Shown: positions 8,220 to 18,424, counted from the stretch's first letter. The stretch is DNA of 64,000 nt from Pseudoxanthomonas sp. PXM02 (GCF_014851805.1 NZ_JACVAK010000002.1:310001-374000); one strand, 5' to 3'. Translations and numbers: made by a program. The notes: a model not told the origin generated them from the sequence alone.

Positions 8220-10991
8220 TCAGAGCTTCGCGCGCTGGCCGTGCAGGGCGGCGAGCTGGTTGCTCCAGTCCACCAGGCGCTGGCGCTCCTGTTCGACCAC
8301 CGCCGGCGGCACCTTGTCGGTGAACTTGGCCAGCTTGGCTTCGCTCTTGTCCTTCTCACCGGCCACGCGCGCGATCTCCTTGTCCAGGCGCGCGCGTTCG
8401 GCATCCAGGTCGACCAGGCCTTCCAGCGGCACCAGCAGCTTGAGCTCGCCGACCACGGCGGCCGCGGAAGCGGGCGCATCGGCGCCTGCGTCCAGCCACG
8501 CGATGTCGTCCAGCTTCAGCAGAAACGACAGCGACGGCGCGAAGCGCGCGATGCGGGCGCGGTCGTTGTCGTGGCCGTCCTGCAGCAGCAGGCGGATCGT
8601 CTTGCCCGGCGAGACGTTGAGCTCGCTGCGCACGCGACGCAGCGTGGACACCATCGTCTTCAGCCACTCCACATCGGCATCGGCCTGCGCATAGTCCTGG
8701 CCGGCGAAGTCGTCGGCGACCGGGTAGGGCCGCAGCGAGACCGTGCCGCCGTCGATACTCAGCTTCGGCGCGACCTGCTGCCACAGCTCCTCGGTGACGA
8801 ACGGGGTCAACGGGTGCAGCAGGCGCAGCAGCGACTCCAGCACGTACAGCAGGGTATGACGCGTGCTGTCGGCGGCTTCCTTGTCGTCGCCGTTGAGCGC
8901 GGGCTTGGCCAGTTCGACGAACCAGTCGCAGAACTCGTTCCAGGCGAACTCGTACAGCGCCTGCGACAGCAGGTCGAAGCGGTAGCTCGCGAACTGCGTG
9001 CCGGCCTCGGTGGTGACCTTGGCCAGGCGCGACAGGATCCACTTCTCGGCATCGGTCTTCGGCTGCGGCGCACCCGTGGCGGTGAAGCCATCGGTGTTCA
9101 TCAGCACGAAGCGGGTGGCGTTCCACAGCTTGTTGCAGAAGTTCTTGTAGCCCTCGGCGCGGCCCATGTCGAACTTGATGTCGCGGCCGTGCGTCGCCAG
9201 CGCGGCGATGGTGAAGCGCAGTGCGTCGGCACCGTGCGGCACGATGCCGTCGGGGAATTCCTTGCGCGTGGCTTTCTCGATCTTCTCGGCCATCTTCGGC
9301 TGCATCAGGCCGCCGGTGCGCTTGGCCACCAGGTCTTCCAGCGAGATGCCGTCGATGATGTCGAGCGGGTCCAGCACGTTGCCCTTCGACTTGGACATCT
9401 TCTGGCCGTCCTTGTCGCGGATCAGGCCGGTCATGTAGACGTCGCGGAACGGCACCTTGCCGACGAAACTGTCGGTGGCCATCACCATGCGCGCCACCCA
9501 GAAGAAGATGATGTCGAAGCCGGTGACCAGCACCGACGACGGCAGATAGCGGTCGAAGCCGCGCGCGGCCATCGCCGCCTCGTTCGGCCAGCCCATCGTG
9601 CTGAACGGCCACAGCTGCGAGGAGAACCAGGTTTCCAGCACGTCGCTGTCCTGCGTCAGCGCGACATCGGCGGACAGGCCGGCGTTGGCGCGCGCTTCGG
9701 CTTCGTCGCGGCCGACGTAGCAGGTGCCGTCGGCATCGAACCACGCCGGGATGCGGTGGCCCCACCAGAGCTGGCGGCTGATGCACCAGTCCTGGATGTT
9801 TTCCATCCAGTGGCGGTAGGTGTTGATCCAGTTCGGCGGGACGAACTTCACTTCGCCCGACTCGACCAACTCCAAGGCGCGCTTGGCCAGCGCATCCATC
9901 TTCACGAACCACTGGTCGGTCAGGTAGGGCTCGATCACCTGGTTGGTACGGTCGCCGCGCGGCACCTGCAACTTGTGCGGCTTGGTCTCGACCAGCAGGC
10001 CGAGGTCCTCGAGATCGGCCAGCACGACCTTGCGCGCTTCGTAGCGGTCCAGGCCCTGGTACTTCTCCGGCGCGTTCTCGTTGATCGCCGCGGTGGGCGT
10101 CAGCAGGTTGATCAGCGGCAGGTCGTGGCGCAGGCCCACCTGGTAGTCGTTGAAGTCGTGCGCGGGCGTCACCTTGACCACGCCGGTGCCGAACTCGCGG
10201 TCGACGTAGTCGTCGGCGATCACCGGGATCTCGCGATCGGTCAGCGGCAGCTTCACCGTCTTGCCGATCAGGTGCGCGTAGCGCTCGTCCTCCGGGTGCA
10301 CCATCACGGCGGTGTCGCCGAGCATGGTTTCCGGACGCGTCGTCGCGACGACCAGCGTTCCGCTGCCATCGGCGAGCGGATACTCGATCGACCACAGGAA
10401 GCCGTCTTCCTCGACGTTCTCCACCTCCAGGTCGGAGATCGCGGTCTTCAGCACCGGGTCCCAGTTGACCAGGCGCTGGCCGCGGTAGATCAGACCCTGC
10501 TGGTGCCAGCGCACGAAGGCCTCGATGACGGCCTTCGACGCGTCGTCGTCCATCGTGAAGGTGCTGCGCGACCAGTCGCCGGACGTGCCCATGCGGCGCA
10601 TCTGCCGTTCGATGGTATCGCCGGACTGCGCCTTCCACTCCCACACCTTGGCGATGAAGCCGTCACGGCCCAGCGAATCACGCGTCTCGCCCTTGCCTTC
10701 CTGCGCCAGGTTGCGGCTTACCACCATCTCGGTGGCGATGCCGGCGTGGTCGGTGCCCATCTGCCACAGCGTGTCGTAGCCACGCATGCGGTGATAACGC
10801 ACCAGCGCGTCCATCAGCGTGTGCTGGAACGCGTGGCCCATGTGCAGCGTGCCGGTGACGTTCGGTGGCGGCAGCAGCACGGTGTAGGGCTGGCCCGTGC
10901 CGCTGGGCGTGAAGTAGCCGGCGGCTTCCCACTGCGCGTACAGGCGGGATTCGAAGGATTTCGGGTCGTAGCTGGAGGCGAGGTCGGTCAT
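8220..10991 (-). CDS. valS: valyl-tRNA synthetase
   Basis: The protein has 923 residues, in the range of bacterial ValRS. The class I signature HMGH is at 50-53 and KMSKS near 530 ([13 protein letters not shown]). The CP1 editing domain lies between them, and a C-terminal coiled coil (about 860-923) contains the heptad-like [19 protein letters not shown]. It charges tRNA-Val and edits threonine. holC lies upstream on the same strand (E. coli has the order holC-valS), separated here by a REP pair. Confidence 0.97.
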   Translation of the reverse strand: MTDLASSYDPKSFESRLYAQWEAAGYFTPSGTGQPYTVLLPPPNVTGTLHMGHAFQHTLMDALVRYHRMRGYDTLWQMGTDHAGIATEMVVSRNLAQEGKGETRDSLGRDGFIAKVWEWKAQSGDTIERQMRRMGTSGDWSRSTFTMDDDASKAVIEAFVRWHQQGLIYRGQRLVNWDPVLKTAISDLEVENVEEDGFLWSIEYPLADGSGTLVVATTRPETMLGDTAVMVHPEDERYAHLIGKTVKLPLTDREIPVIADDYVDREFGTGVVKVTPAHDFNDYQVGLRHDLPLINLLTPTAAINENAPEKYQGLDRYEARKVVLADLEDLGLLVETKPHKLQVPRGDRTNQVIEPYLTDQWFVKMDALAKRALELVESGEVKFVPPNWINTYRHWMENIQDWCISRQLWWGHRIPAWFDADGTCYVGRDEAEARANAGLSADVALTQDSDVLETWFSSQLWPFSTMGWPNEAAMAARGFDRYLPSSVLVTGFDIIFFWVARMVMATDSFVGKVPFRDVYMTGLIRDKDGQKMSKSKGNVLDPLDIIDGISLEDLVAKRTGGLMQPKMAEKIEKATRKEFPDGIVPHGADALRFTIAALATHGRDIKFDMGRAEGYKNFCNKLWNATRFVLMNTDGFTATGAPQPKTDAEKWILSRLAKVTTEAGTQFASYRFDLLSQALYEFAWNEFCDWFVELAKPALNGDDKEAADSTRHTLLYVLESLLRLLHPLTPFVTEELWQQVAPKLSIDGGTVSLRPYPVADDFAGQDYAQADADVEWLKTMVSTLRRVRSELNVSPGKTIRLLLQDGHDNDRARIARFAPSLSFLLKLDDIAWLDAGADAPASAAAVVGELKLLVPLEGLVDLDAERARLDKEIARVAGEKDKSEAKLAKFTDKVPPAVVEQERQRLVDWSNQLAALHGQRAKL

Positions 10992-11000
10992 CTTGTTCGT

Positions 11001-11096
11001 CGTTCCCGCGAAGGCGGGAATCCAGTGTCTTGGAGTGCCATTGATTGAGGTGCTGCAGTGCTGAACGTCGCTGGGTTCCCGCCTTCGCGGGAATGA
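11001..11096. repeat. pair of inverted REP-like elements (BIME-type)
   Basis: Two copies of CGTTCCCGCGAAGGCGGGAA lie head to head at about 11001-11026 and 11070-11096 in the holC-valS gap. Each is itself a hairpin (TTCCCGC / GCGGGAA). They may stabilise mRNA ends or attenuate holC-valS read-through. Confidence 0.85.
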
Positions 11097-11103
11097 CGAT
11101 TCA

Positions 11104-11526
11104 CTACATGTCGTGCTTGTTCACTTCGAAGCCGCGCGCCTTGTACTGCTTCCAGCGCTCGCGCAGCGGCTCGCGTGCGGACGGATCCGCCGGCACGACC
11201 TCCAGCACGCGTTCGCAGGCGCCGGTGAAGGCGTCGTCGCGCAGGTTGATCACCAGCGCGCGCGCCGGCACATCGATATCCGGCGTGGCGATCAGCACGG
11301 GCGTCAGCTCGTCCTCTTCGTCGCCGGCGATCTGGTGCGGGATGTAGGCGTCCGGATCGAACTCCCACAGCAGCTCGTCCAGTTCCTCCGCCTGCGCGGC
11401 ATCGCGCGCCAGCACCAGCGTCCACTGGTTGCTGTCGTACGCCTTGCGCGCCAGCTCGCAGACCAGCTTGAGCGGTTCTTCGAGGAAGCGCGGCTTGGCG
11501 ATCAGGTAGAAATCGGCTCGGGCCAT
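11104..11526 (-). CDS. holC: DNA polymerase III chi subunit
   Basis: The product is 140 residues long. [32 protein letters not shown] and the C-terminal [19 protein letters not shown] follow the E. coli chi pattern (for example W...FVPHNLAGE, RYKAYRVAGFN). Chi links SSB to the clamp loader through psi. I chose the ATG at 11526; an in-frame GTG four codons upstream is possible. It lies between pepA and valS in the common gammaproteobacterial order pepA-holC-valS. Confidence 0.93.
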   Translation of the reverse strand: MARADFYLIAKPRFLEEPLKLVCELARKAYDSNQWTLVLARDAAQAEELDELLWEFDPDAYIPHQIAGDEEDELTPVLIATPDIDVPARALVINLRDDAFTGACERVLEVVPADPSAREPLRERWKQYKARGFEVNKHDM

Positions 11527-11548
11527 GGCGTCGGGCACGCGTCGCCGG

Positions 11549-13024
11549 TCAGGCGACGCGGTCCAGCAGCCACTGGCTCAGCAGGCCGACCGGGCGACCG
11601 GTGGCCATGCCGCGCTTGCCTTCGTCGTTGGCGACGCCGGCGATGTCGAGGTGCGCCCAGCGCTGGCCCTCGGTGAAGCGGGCCAGGAAGCAGCCCGCCG
11701 TGATCGCACCGGCCCAGCGACCGCCGATGTTGTAGACGTCGGCGAAGCTGGATTCCAGCTGCGTCTGGTACTCGTCCCACAGCGGCAGGCGCCATGCGCG
11801 GTCGAACACGGTTTCGCCCGCGCCCAGCAGTTCGTTGCTGAGGTCGTCGTGCTTGCTCATCAGGCCGCTGGCGTAGCGGCCGAGCGCGACGATGCAGGCG
11901 CCGGTCAGCGTCGCCACGTCGACCAGCGCGGCCGGCTTGAAGCGCTCGGCGTAGGTCAGCGCGTCGCACAGGATCAGGCGACCCTCGGCGTCGGTGTTGC
12001 CCACCTCGATCGTCTTGCCGGACATGCTGGTGATCACGTCGGACGGACGATAGGCATTGCCGTCGATGGCGTTTTCCACCGCCGGCACGATCACCACCAG
12101 GTTCAGCGGCAGCTTCATCTTCACGGCCGCCACGAAGGTGCCGATGACGCTGCCGGCGCCCAGCATGTCGTACTTCATTTCCTCGACACCGCCCTGCGTC
12201 TTCAGGTTCACGCCGCCGGTGTCGAAGGTGATGCCCTTGCCGACCAGCACGTACGGCTTGGCCTCGGCATCGCTCGCGCCATTCCACTTCAGCACGATCA
12301 GGTGCGGGCGGTTGGCCGAACCGCGGGCGACGGCCAACAGCGAGCCCATGCCCAGCGCTTCCATCTGCGCCTCGTCGAGGATCTCGGCTTCGGCGCCGTT
12401 TTCAGCGGCGTACTTCTGTGCTTCCTCGACCAGATAGGCCGGGTTGCAGATGTTCGGCGGCAGGTTGCCCAGCTCGCGGGTGACCTGCACGCCGGCGGCG
12501 ATCGCGATGCCCTGCGCCAACGCCTGGTCGTCGTCACCGCTGATGGCGAACTGGGTCAGGCCCGGGTCGTCGTTCTTCTTCTTGCCCAGCGTGGCCGTGT
12601 AGCGGTAGCAGGCATGATCGGCGGCGATCACGGCCTGGCGGATCTTCCATGCCGCGTCGCGGTCCTTGACCGCGACCTCGGACAGGGTGAACAGCGTGCT
12701 GCGGACTGGGCCGAGCTTGAGCGTGCGTGCGGCGTCGCCCACGGCCTTCAGGTACTGGGCCACGCCGAACTTGGCGGTCTCGCCCAGGCCCACGACCAGC
12801 ACGCGCGGCGCGGTCACGCCGGGCAGGTCGTGCAGCAGGGTGGTCTTGCCGGTCTTGCCGCCGATGTCGCCGCGCTGGATCAGTGCGGACAGCTTGCCGC
12901 CACTGGCTGCATCCACGGCCTGGCCGGCCGCGGTCAGGCTCTTGTCGGCGTAGGCGCCTACCACGACGCAGTCGACGCTGGCCTGGGCGGGGGCTTCGTG
13001 GTTCAGGGTGAATTCCAGCGTCAT
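11549..13024 (-). CDS. pepA: cytosol (leucyl) aminopeptidase, M17 family
   Basis: The protein has 491 residues. The C-terminal catalytic domain contains the M17 signature NTDAEGRL, preceded by [13 protein letters not shown] (metal and catalytic lysine region) and [11 protein letters not shown]. It removes N-terminal amino acids using two metal ions. In some bacteria PepA also assists XerCD recombination, and a xerD gene is present at 16.4 kb. It is divergent from lptF and is the first gene of the pepA-holC-valS run. Confidence 0.96.
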   Translation of the reverse strand: MTLEFTLNHEAPAQASVDCVVVGAYADKSLTAAGQAVDAASGGKLSALIQRGDIGGKTGKTTLLHDLPGVTAPRVLVVGLGETAKFGVAQYLKAVGDAARTLKLGPVRSTLFTLSEVAVKDRDAAWKIRQAVIAADHACYRYTATLGKKKNDDPGLTQFAISGDDDQALAQGIAIAAGVQVTRELGNLPPNICNPAYLVEEAQKYAAENGAEAEILDEAQMEALGMGSLLAVARGSANRPHLIVLKWNGASDAEAKPYVLVGKGITFDTGGVNLKTQGGVEEMKYDMLGAGSVIGTFVAAVKMKLPLNLVVIVPAVENAIDGNAYRPSDVITSMSGKTIEVGNTDAEGRLILCDALTYAERFKPAALVDVATLTGACIVALGRYASGLMSKHDDLSNELLGAGETVFDRAWRLPLWDEYQTQLESSFADVYNIGGRWAGAITAGCFLARFTEGQRWAHLDIAGVANDEGKRGMATGRPVGLLSQWLLDRVA

Positions 13025-13049
13025 TGATCAGATTCCCGGTTCAGTTACG

Positions 13050-13055
13050 TACAAT
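13050..13055 (+). promoter_or_regulatory. possible -10 box for lptFG
   Basis: TACAAT lies in the 129-bp gap between divergent pepA and lptF, about 100 bases before lptF. A TTGATC 20 bases upstream is a poor -35 partner, so the call is weak. Confidence 0.3.
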
Positions 13056-13153
13056 CGCAGGCCGGATGAAGGTGGCTGACGCCATCCCGGACCGCAGAGA
13101 CCGCCGCCGCAGGCGCGGCGCACAAGCCCGAGATTGTAAATCAAGCCCTCCTG

Positions 13154-14233
13154 ATGCCGAAGCTGGACCGCTACCTCTTCCGGGAATTCACCCAGAGCTT
13201 CCTGGCCACCCTGATCGTCCTGCTGATGGTCAGCGTGGGCGGCGTGATGGCGGACCTGCTGGGCGACGTGGCCGACGGCAAGGTGCCGGCCCGCCTGCTG
13301 CTGTCCCAGCTGGGCCTGCAGTTCCTCAACTACATGCCCTACATCATCCCGCTGGCGCTGATGCTGGGCCTGCTGCTGGCGTTCTCGCGCCTGTACCGGG
13401 ACTCGGAAATGGCGGTCCTGACCGCGGCGGGCATCGGGCCGCGCCGGCTGATGCGCCCGCTGATGATGCTGGTGGTGCCGGTGGTGATCGTGGTGGGCCT
13501 GTGCTCGCTGTGGCTGGGCCCGTGGGCGCTGCGCACCGCGCAGAACATGCTGGAACACGCCAACCGCAGCCTGGTGGTGTCCGGGCTGGATGCCGGCAAG
13601 TTCACCGTGCTTTCCAGCGGTGCGGTGGTCTATGTGAGTGCGCTGTCGCCGGATGGCACCGGCCTGAGCAAGGTGTTCATGCATCGCGCCAATGAAGGCC
13701 GCATCGACGTGGTGACGGCCAAATCCGGGCAGATGTTCTTCGAGGGCGAGCGCAACCGCTACCTGCGACTGGACGACGGTTTCCGCGTCGAAGGTCCCGA
13801 TGGCGCCGGCCTGGATTACCGCCTGATCCGCTACAAGTCCAACGAAGTCGCGCTGCCCGACCGCGCCGACACCCTGGACAAGGACGACCCCGAATTGCTG
13901 CCGACGCCGCAGTTGCTGTCCGACCCGCGTCCGGACGCGAATGCGCAGGTCCATGCGCGTTTGACGCCGCCCTTGCTGGCCCTGGCGTTCGCCCTGCTGA
14001 CCCTGCCGCTGTCGCGCAGTTCTCCGCGCCAGACCCGCTACGGGCGGGTGATGCTGGGTTTCCTGGCCTACCTGGTCGGCATCAGCCTGATGTTCAACGG
14101 CACCCAGTTGCTGGCCGACGGCAAGCTGCCGGGGGTAGCCGGTTTGTGGTGGCTGACCCTGCCACTGCTGGCGGCGGGCCTGTGGTTCTACCTGCGTGAC
14201 GGCCGGCTGTCGCGGCCGCGGAGGCGCGCATGA
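13154..14233 (+). CDS. lptF: LPS export ABC transporter permease LptF
   Basis: The protein has 359 residues. Three N-terminal and three C-terminal membrane segments flank a periplasmic beta-jellyroll domain (about 130-260), the LptF/YjgP layout. The conserved opening is LDRYLFREFTQSFLATLIVL. LptF and LptG form the permease dimer that, with LptB ATPase, extracts LPS from the inner membrane and passes it to LptC. Its stop overlaps the lptG start by four bases. Confidence 0.95.
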   Translation: MPKLDRYLFREFTQSFLATLIVLLMVSVGGVMADLLGDVADGKVPARLLLSQLGLQFLNYMPYIIPLALMLGLLLAFSRLYRDSEMAVLTAAGIGPRRLMRPLMMLVVPVVIVVGLCSLWLGPWALRTAQNMLEHANRSLVVSGLDAGKFTVLSSGAVVYVSALSPDGTGLSKVFMHRANEGRIDVVTAKSGQMFFEGERNRYLRLDDGFRVEGPDGAGLDYRLIRYKSNEVALPDRADTLDKDDPELLPTPQLLSDPRPDANAQVHARLTPPLLALAFALLTLPLSRSSPRQTRYGRVMLGFLAYLVGISLMFNGTQLLADGKLPGVAGLWWLTLPLLAAGLWFYLRDGRLSRPRRRA

Positions 14234-15333
14234 GGCTGTTGCCGCGCCTGCATGACACCTACGTGGGCCAGGTGGTCCTGGTCACCGTGCTGCTCACCTG
14301 GGCGGTCCTGGTGGGGCTGGACGTGGTGATGGCGCTGTCCGGCGAGATCGGCGACCTGGGCACCGGCAACTACACCTTCGGCCATGCCGTCGCGTGGGTG
14401 CTGTACACCGTGCCGCGTCGGGCCTACACGATGTTTCCCACCGCGGCCGTGATCGGCTCGCTGATGGGCCTGGGCCAACTGGCCGCCAGCTCGGAACTGA
14501 CCGCACTGCGCGCGCTGGGCTTGTCGCGCCTGCGCCTGAGTATCTCGGTTGCCGCCGCGCTGGCGATCCTGACCGCGCTGATGGTGTTCAGCGGCGAGAC
14601 GCTGGGCCCCTGGGGCCAGCGCCAGGCCGACGTGCTGAAGATGAGCGCGCGGACCGGCAACGTCGCCATGGACCGTTACTCCGGTCTGTGGGCGCGCGAG
14701 GGCAACACGTTCCTGTACGCGCAGAGCGGTGAAGAGAAGGACCAGGGCGGCGGCAAGGTCGCGCTGCAACTGCGCGACGTGCGCATGTACGAACTGGCAG
14801 AAGACGGCCGCCTTGCATCGATCGCCCACGCCGCCATCGCCGAGCACCTGGAAGGCCATTGGGTGCTGAAGAACGTGCGCCGCACCACCTTCAAGGAGCG
14901 CTCTGCGGTGCAGACGACGGTGCTGGGCGAACGCTGGGAATCGGAACTGGACGCATCGGTCCTGTCGTCGAGCCTGGTGCGCGCGCGCAACATGCCCAGT
15001 CGCGAATTGAGCCAGAACATCGACTACCGCAAGCGCAATGGCCTGGACGCGCGCGATTACGAAGACCAGTACTGGGCGCGCTGGTTCTATCCGCTCAACG
15101 TGCTGGCCCTGTGCCTGGCCGCCATCCCGTTCGCCTTCGGCAGCCTGCGCAGCGGTGGCATGGGCAAGCGGCTGTTCCTCGGTATCGTGTTCGCCGTCGG
15201 CTTCTGGGTGCTGCAGACCATGTTTGTGCGGCTGGCCGGTGCCTTCCGGCTGGATTACCGCATCGCCTACGCGATCCCGCCGTTCGCCCTGCTGGGCATT
15301 TCCTGGCTGATGTTCCGCCGAAGAAGCCGCTGA
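14230..15333 (+). CDS. lptG: LPS export ABC transporter permease LptG
   Basis: The protein has 367 residues with the same six-segment YjgP/YjgQ architecture as LptF. The N-terminal DTYVGQVVLVTVLLTW and the C-terminal FPLNVLALCLAAIPFAFG-like stretch are typical. It pairs with LptF. The ATGA overlap with lptF supports co-translation. A stem-loop (15327-15348) covers the stop codon and may mark the operon end, though it has no T run. Confidence 0.95.
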   Translation: MRLLPRLHDTYVGQVVLVTVLLTWAVLVGLDVVMALSGEIGDLGTGNYTFGHAVAWVLYTVPRRAYTMFPTAAVIGSLMGLGQLAASSELTALRALGLSRLRLSISVAAALAILTALMVFSGETLGPWGQRQADVLKMSARTGNVAMDRYSGLWAREGNTFLYAQSGEEKDQGGGKVALQLRDVRMYELAEDGRLASIAHAAIAEHLEGHWVLKNVRRTTFKERSAVQTTVLGERWESELDASVLSSSLVRARNMPSRELSQNIDYRKRNGLDARDYEDQYWARWFYPLNVLALCLAAIPFAFGSLRSGGMGKRLFLGIVFAVGFWVLQTMFVRLAGAFRLDYRIAYAIPPFALLGISWLMFRRRSR

Positions 15334-15394
15334 CGCACCGGTCAGCGGGTGGGTGTGGCCCGGTGCGGGCCGTGCCCGGGCAGCATCGAGGCTT

Positions 15395-15799
15395 TCATCG
15401 CCCTTCCCCGTAGCGTTCAAGACGCTGCTCCAGCGTGCCTGTGTGCAGCTCGAACAGGTGATTGTCGAAATCGTAGAAGTACAGCGACAGGCCTTCGCCC
15501 TGCACGCGCTCGCGCGGCGGACGGATCTCGACGCCAAGCGCTTCGAGTCTGGCCCGGTAAAGGGGCAGGTCCGCCTCGCTTACCGCAAAGGCGACGTGCT
15601 GGTACGAACGTTCGGCAGGCGGTTCGCCTTGCATGGCCGCCAACCAGGTGTCGCCAAGGAGAAAGAATTTCTCGCGTGACAGCGAGAAGTTGCGCTGTGC
15701 GCTGTCGTACACCTCACGCGCGCCCAGGCCCTCGCACAGCAACATGGCCATGCGATCGAGATCGCGGACGATGAAGGTGAGGTGGCTGATCCCTTTCAT
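15395..15799 (-). CDS. fosX: FosX-type fosfomycin hydrolase (vicinal oxygen chelate family)
   Basis: This 134-residue VOC protein keeps every residue known for Listeria FosX: metal ligands H6, H68 and E117, and the general base E43 in SLSREKFFLL. The C-terminal block YFYDFDNHLFELHTGTLE is almost the same as in FosX, from memory. FosX adds water to the fosfomycin epoxide and needs manganese. FosX is separated from FosA/FosB (thiol transferases) by the EKFFL stretch. The ATG at 15799 begins the conserved GISHLTFIVRDL. It is chromosomal and flanked by core genes, with no mobility signs. Confidence 0.85.
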   Translation of the reverse strand: MKGISHLTFIVRDLDRMAMLLCEGLGAREVYDSAQRNFSLSREKFFLLGDTWLAAMQGEPPAERSYQHVAFAVSEADLPLYRARLEALGVEIRPPRERVQGEGLSLYFYDFDNHLFELHTGTLEQRLERYGEGR

Positions 15800-15815
15800 C
15801 GCCGTCCGCGTAGCG

Positions 15816-16289
15816 TCAGCGCGGACGCTTCGGCAGCCGCACCAGGCGCGTGCCGCTGAAACGGTCGTGGAAGGCCAGTCGGTCGCGGTCCAGCCACGCC
15901 CACCAGAAGCCCAGGCCTGCGGCGAGCATCGACAACGTCGCCAGCGCATAGCGGCGCCACAGCGCGGCCAGCGTCGGTGCACTGCCGTCCGGGTTGGTCA
16001 CCTTCAGTCGCCACGGCCGCATGCCCAGGGTCTGTCCGCCGCGCAGCCAGCTGAAGGTGGCGTATAGCCCGGCAACGCCCCAGCAGCAGCTCCACAGCAG
16101 CCACCACATCAGGCTGAAGGGTTCGATGTTATGGCGGACGTTGTCGCTGATCACCACGTCGACGAGGACGAACGGAATGGCTACGGCCAGCCACATCGCC
16201 AGCACCGGCCACACGTCGTAGAGCAGCGCGAGCAGGCGCCAACCGATCAGAGCGCGGGGTTTTTCGGCAGGGGAGGCGTGTTCCGTCAT
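15816..16289 (-). CDS. RDD-family membrane protein
   Basis: The protein has 157 residues from the chosen ATG. An N-terminal WRLLALLYDVWPVL segment (the R-x-x-A-x-x-x-D RDD-type start) is followed by two more hydrophobic stretches and TLGMRPWRLKV, the usual second RDD motif. RDD proteins are small inner-membrane proteins, some linked to Na+/H+ antiport or osmotic stress. The gene lies 16 bases upstream of fosX on the same strand, so the two may share a transcript. Confidence 0.8.
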   Translation of the reverse strand: MTEHASPAEKPRALIGWRLLALLYDVWPVLAMWLAVAIPFVLVDVVISDNVRHNIEPFSLMWWLLWSCCWGVAGLYATFSWLRGGQTLGMRPWRLKVTNPDGSAPTLAALWRRYALATLSMLAAGLGFWWAWLDRDRLAFHDRFSGTRLVRLPKRPR

Positions 16290-16331
16290 CGCAACAGGAT
16301 ACCGGCTAACCCCGCACAACCTCCCTTGGTG

Positions 16332-16403
16332 GTGTGGGAGCGACGTCGGTCGCGATGGCCGAACCGACGGCGGCTTCTTTCACGACTGAGGTCGGTCCCA
16401 CAA
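16332..16403. repeat. inverted REP-like pair upstream of xerD
   Basis: GTGGGAGCGACGTCGGTCGCGA (left) and TCACGACTGAGGTCGGTCCCAC (right) face each other in the gap between divergent RDD and xerD genes. Both arms are variants of one GTGGGAxCGACCTCGGTCGxGA-type palindrome. Confidence 0.75.
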
Positions 16404-16437
16404 GAAGCCGGTGCACCCAAGCCGCGGGTGCATCGCC

Positions 16438-16443
16438 TAAGCT
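16438..16443 (+). promoter_or_regulatory. putative -10 box of xerD (leaderless type)
   Basis: TAAGCT sits six bases before the xerD ATG and no Shine-Dalgarno sequence is present. The geometry matches that before pssA and gspD. Confidence 0.3.
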
Positions 16444-16449
16444 GGCGGC

Positions 16450-17403
16450 ATGACTGCCCGCACGCCCGCCGACCGCCGCCAGCAGGCGATCGCCCTGCCA
16501 CCCGTTCCCGAGGCCGATGCCACTGACATCGCGTCTTTCCTCGACGCCATCTGGGCCGAGAGCGGCCTCGCGCGGCCGTCGCTGGACAGTTACCGGCGCG
16601 ACCTGGAGGGGTTCGCACGCTGGCGGAACGGTCGCGAGGGCGGCCTCGGCGCGGCGGACCGGGCTGCACTGTTCGACTACCTGGCCTGGCGCACGCGCGC
16701 CGGCTATTCGCCGCGCAGCAATGCGCGGTTGCTGTCGGCCCTGCGCGCGTTCTTCGCCCATCGCCTGCGCCGTGGCCTGCGTGGCGACGATCCGACGGCA
16801 CTGCTCGATCCCCCGCGCCTGCCGCGCTCGCTGCCCAAGGCGCTGGCCGAAACCGAGATCGATGCGTTGCTCGGCGCGCCCGACATCGCGACGCCGCTGG
16901 GCCTGCGCGATCGCGCCATGCTGGAACTGATGTACGCGGCCGGCCTGCGCGTCAGCGAACTGGTCACGTTGCCGGCCACCGCCGTCAATTTGCGGCAGGG
17001 CGTGTTGCGGGTTACCGGCAAGGGCAGCAAGGACCGGCTGGTGCCGCTGGGCGAGGAGTCGCAGCACTGGCTGGAAACCTACCTGGCGCAGTCGCGGCCC
17101 GCGTTGGTCGGCAAGCGCAGCGTGCCCGCCCTGTTCGTCGGTGCGACGGCCGAGCCACCGAGCCGTCAGCAGTTCTGGGCGCTGGTGAAGCGGTACGCCG
17201 CCGCGGCCGGCATCGACCCGGTCCGCATCAGTCCGCACGGGTTGCGGCACAGTTTCGCCACCCACCTGCTGAACCGTGGCGCCGACCTGCGTGCGCTGCA
17301 ATTGCTGCTTGGCCATAGCTCGTTGTCGACCACGCAGATCTACACGCTGGTGGCCCGCGAGCACCTGAAACAGCTGCACGGACGCCATCATCCGCGGGCG
17401 TGA
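16450..17403 (+). CDS. xerD: site-specific tyrosine recombinase XerD
   Basis: The protein has 317 residues: an N-terminal SAM-like core-binding domain (about 25-115) and a C-terminal catalytic domain. The active-site blocks are [36 protein letters not shown] and [15 protein letters not shown], which give the R-K-H-R-H-Y set. It resolves chromosome dimers at dif together with XerC. Next comes dsbC, the same xerD-dsbC order as in E. coli, which supports XerD over XerC. The N-terminal 20 residues are longer than usual. Confidence 0.93.
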   Translation: MTARTPADRRQQAIALPPVPEADATDIASFLDAIWAESGLARPSLDSYRRDLEGFARWRNGREGGLGAADRAALFDYLAWRTRAGYSPRSNARLLSALRAFFAHRLRRGLRGDDPTALLDPPRLPRSLPKALAETEIDALLGAPDIATPLGLRDRAMLELMYAAGLRVSELVTLPATAVNLRQGVLRVTGKGSKDRLVPLGEESQHWLETYLAQSRPALVGKRSVPALFVGATAEPPSRQQFWALVKRYAAAAGIDPVRISPHGLRHSFATHLLNRGADLRALQLLLGHSSLSTTQIYTLVAREHLKQLHGRHHPRA

Positions 17404-17511
17404 ACCACGTCACGCTGGCGGAGGGTTAAGCCGCTTCGCCACCTCGCTGTGCCAGAATCCCTGCCTGTTCCTGCCAGCCAGCCGCCCTGCGGCTTATTCC
17501 GGATGCCCTTG

Positions 17512-18345
17512 ATGCCCCGCCTGATCACCGCTGCCCTGCTGGGCGCCCTGAGCCTGACCGCCTGCGCCCAGGCCCCGCAACCGCCCGCCAAGGCTGAAGC
17601 CGCCGCCGCGCCGGCGCCGGCTGCGCAGCTCAAGCCGGGGCAGGGCGCCACGCCCGACGAGCGCGCCCGCTCTGCGCTGGCGCAGCTCAATGCGCGGGTC
17701 AAGGTCGATTACGTGGGTGCTGCGCCGCTGCCGGGATTCCGCGAGGTAATCGCCGGTGGGCAGTTGCTGTACGTCAGCGACGATGGCCGCTATCTGGTGC
17801 AGGGTTCGGTGATCGACCTGCAACAGCAGGAAGACGTCATGCAGAACAGCGCGGCGCTGGCTGCATACCGCACCCAGCTGATCGCCACGATCCCGCACAG
17901 CGAGAAGATCGTGTTCGCGCCGCCGAACGCCAAGTACACGGTCACCGTGTTCACCGACATCGAATGCGGCTACTGCCGCAAGCTGCATGAGGAGATTGCC
18001 GAGATCAACCGGCAGGGCATCGCGGTGGAGTACCTCGCGTTCCCGCGCATGGGCCTGGGTAGCCAGGACCACAAGGACATGATCTCGGTCTGGTGTGCCC
18101 CGGACCGCAGGCGCGCCCTGACGGACGCCAAGGCCGGCAAGTCGATCCCCTCGCGCGACTGCAAGAACCCGGTGACGATGGAGTACGACGTCGGCCAGCG
18201 AGTCGGCGTGAGCGGCACCCCGGCCATCTTCTCGGCCGAGGGCGTCCAGTTGGGCGGCTATCTGCCCCCAGCCACCCTGCGGGCCAGACTGGACGAGCTG
18301 GCGGCGAAAAAGGCCCCGGCCGCCGCCGCCGGCGCCGCCCCCTGA
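17512..18345 (+). CDS. dsbC: DsbC-type disulfide isomerase, predicted lipoprotein
   Basis: The protein has about 277 residues. A lipoprotein signal ends in LTAC (C18), followed by a proline/alanine-rich linker. A DsbC dimerisation domain (about 60-125) precedes the thioredoxin-like domain with active site C152-G-Y-C155. The cis-proline loop reads VSGTPAIF. DsbC reshuffles wrong disulfides in the periplasm and is kept reduced by DsbD. E. coli DsbC is soluble, so the lipobox is a notable difference. An ATG at 17503 is an alternative start. Confidence 0.9.
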   Translation: MPRLITAALLGALSLTACAQAPQPPAKAEAAAAPAPAAQLKPGQGATPDERARSALAQLNARVKVDYVGAAPLPGFREVIAGGQLLYVSDDGRYLVQGSVIDLQQQEDVMQNSAALAAYRTQLIATIPHSEKIVFAPPNAKYTVTVFTDIECGYCRKLHEEIAEINRQGIAVEYLAFPRMGLGSQDHKDMISVWCAPDRRRALTDAKAGKSIPSRDCKNPVTMEYDVGQRVGVSGTPAIFSAEGVQLGGYLPPATLRARLDELAAKKAPAAAAGAAP

Positions 18346-18351
18346 TCCGAA

Positions 18352-18376
18352 CGAAGCCGGCGCCGCGCCGGCTTCG
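18352..18376 (+). terminator. GC-rich hairpin after dsbC
   Basis: CGAAGCCGGC pairs with GCCGGCTTCG. The hairpin follows the dsbC stop and lies just before the putative purL -10. It lacks a T run. Confidence 0.45.
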
Positions 18377-18377
18377 C

Positions 18378-18383
18378 TACAAT
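18378..18383 (+). promoter_or_regulatory. putative -10 box of purL
   Basis: TACAAT, in the context GCTACAATAGCGG, lies 42 bases before the purL ATG. No convincing -35 is visible because that position is occupied by the dsbC hairpin. Confidence 0.4.
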
Positions 18384-18424
18384 AGCGGGCCCCGTCCTGA
18401 CGGCACGCCCCCACGGTTCCGGAC

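Noticed and set aside
8130..11048. A long open frame of about 970 codons on the plus strand opposite valS
   Set aside because: It is a high-GC shadow of valS. It has repetitive Arg/Gly/Gln/His composition, no recognisable domain and no ribosome site.
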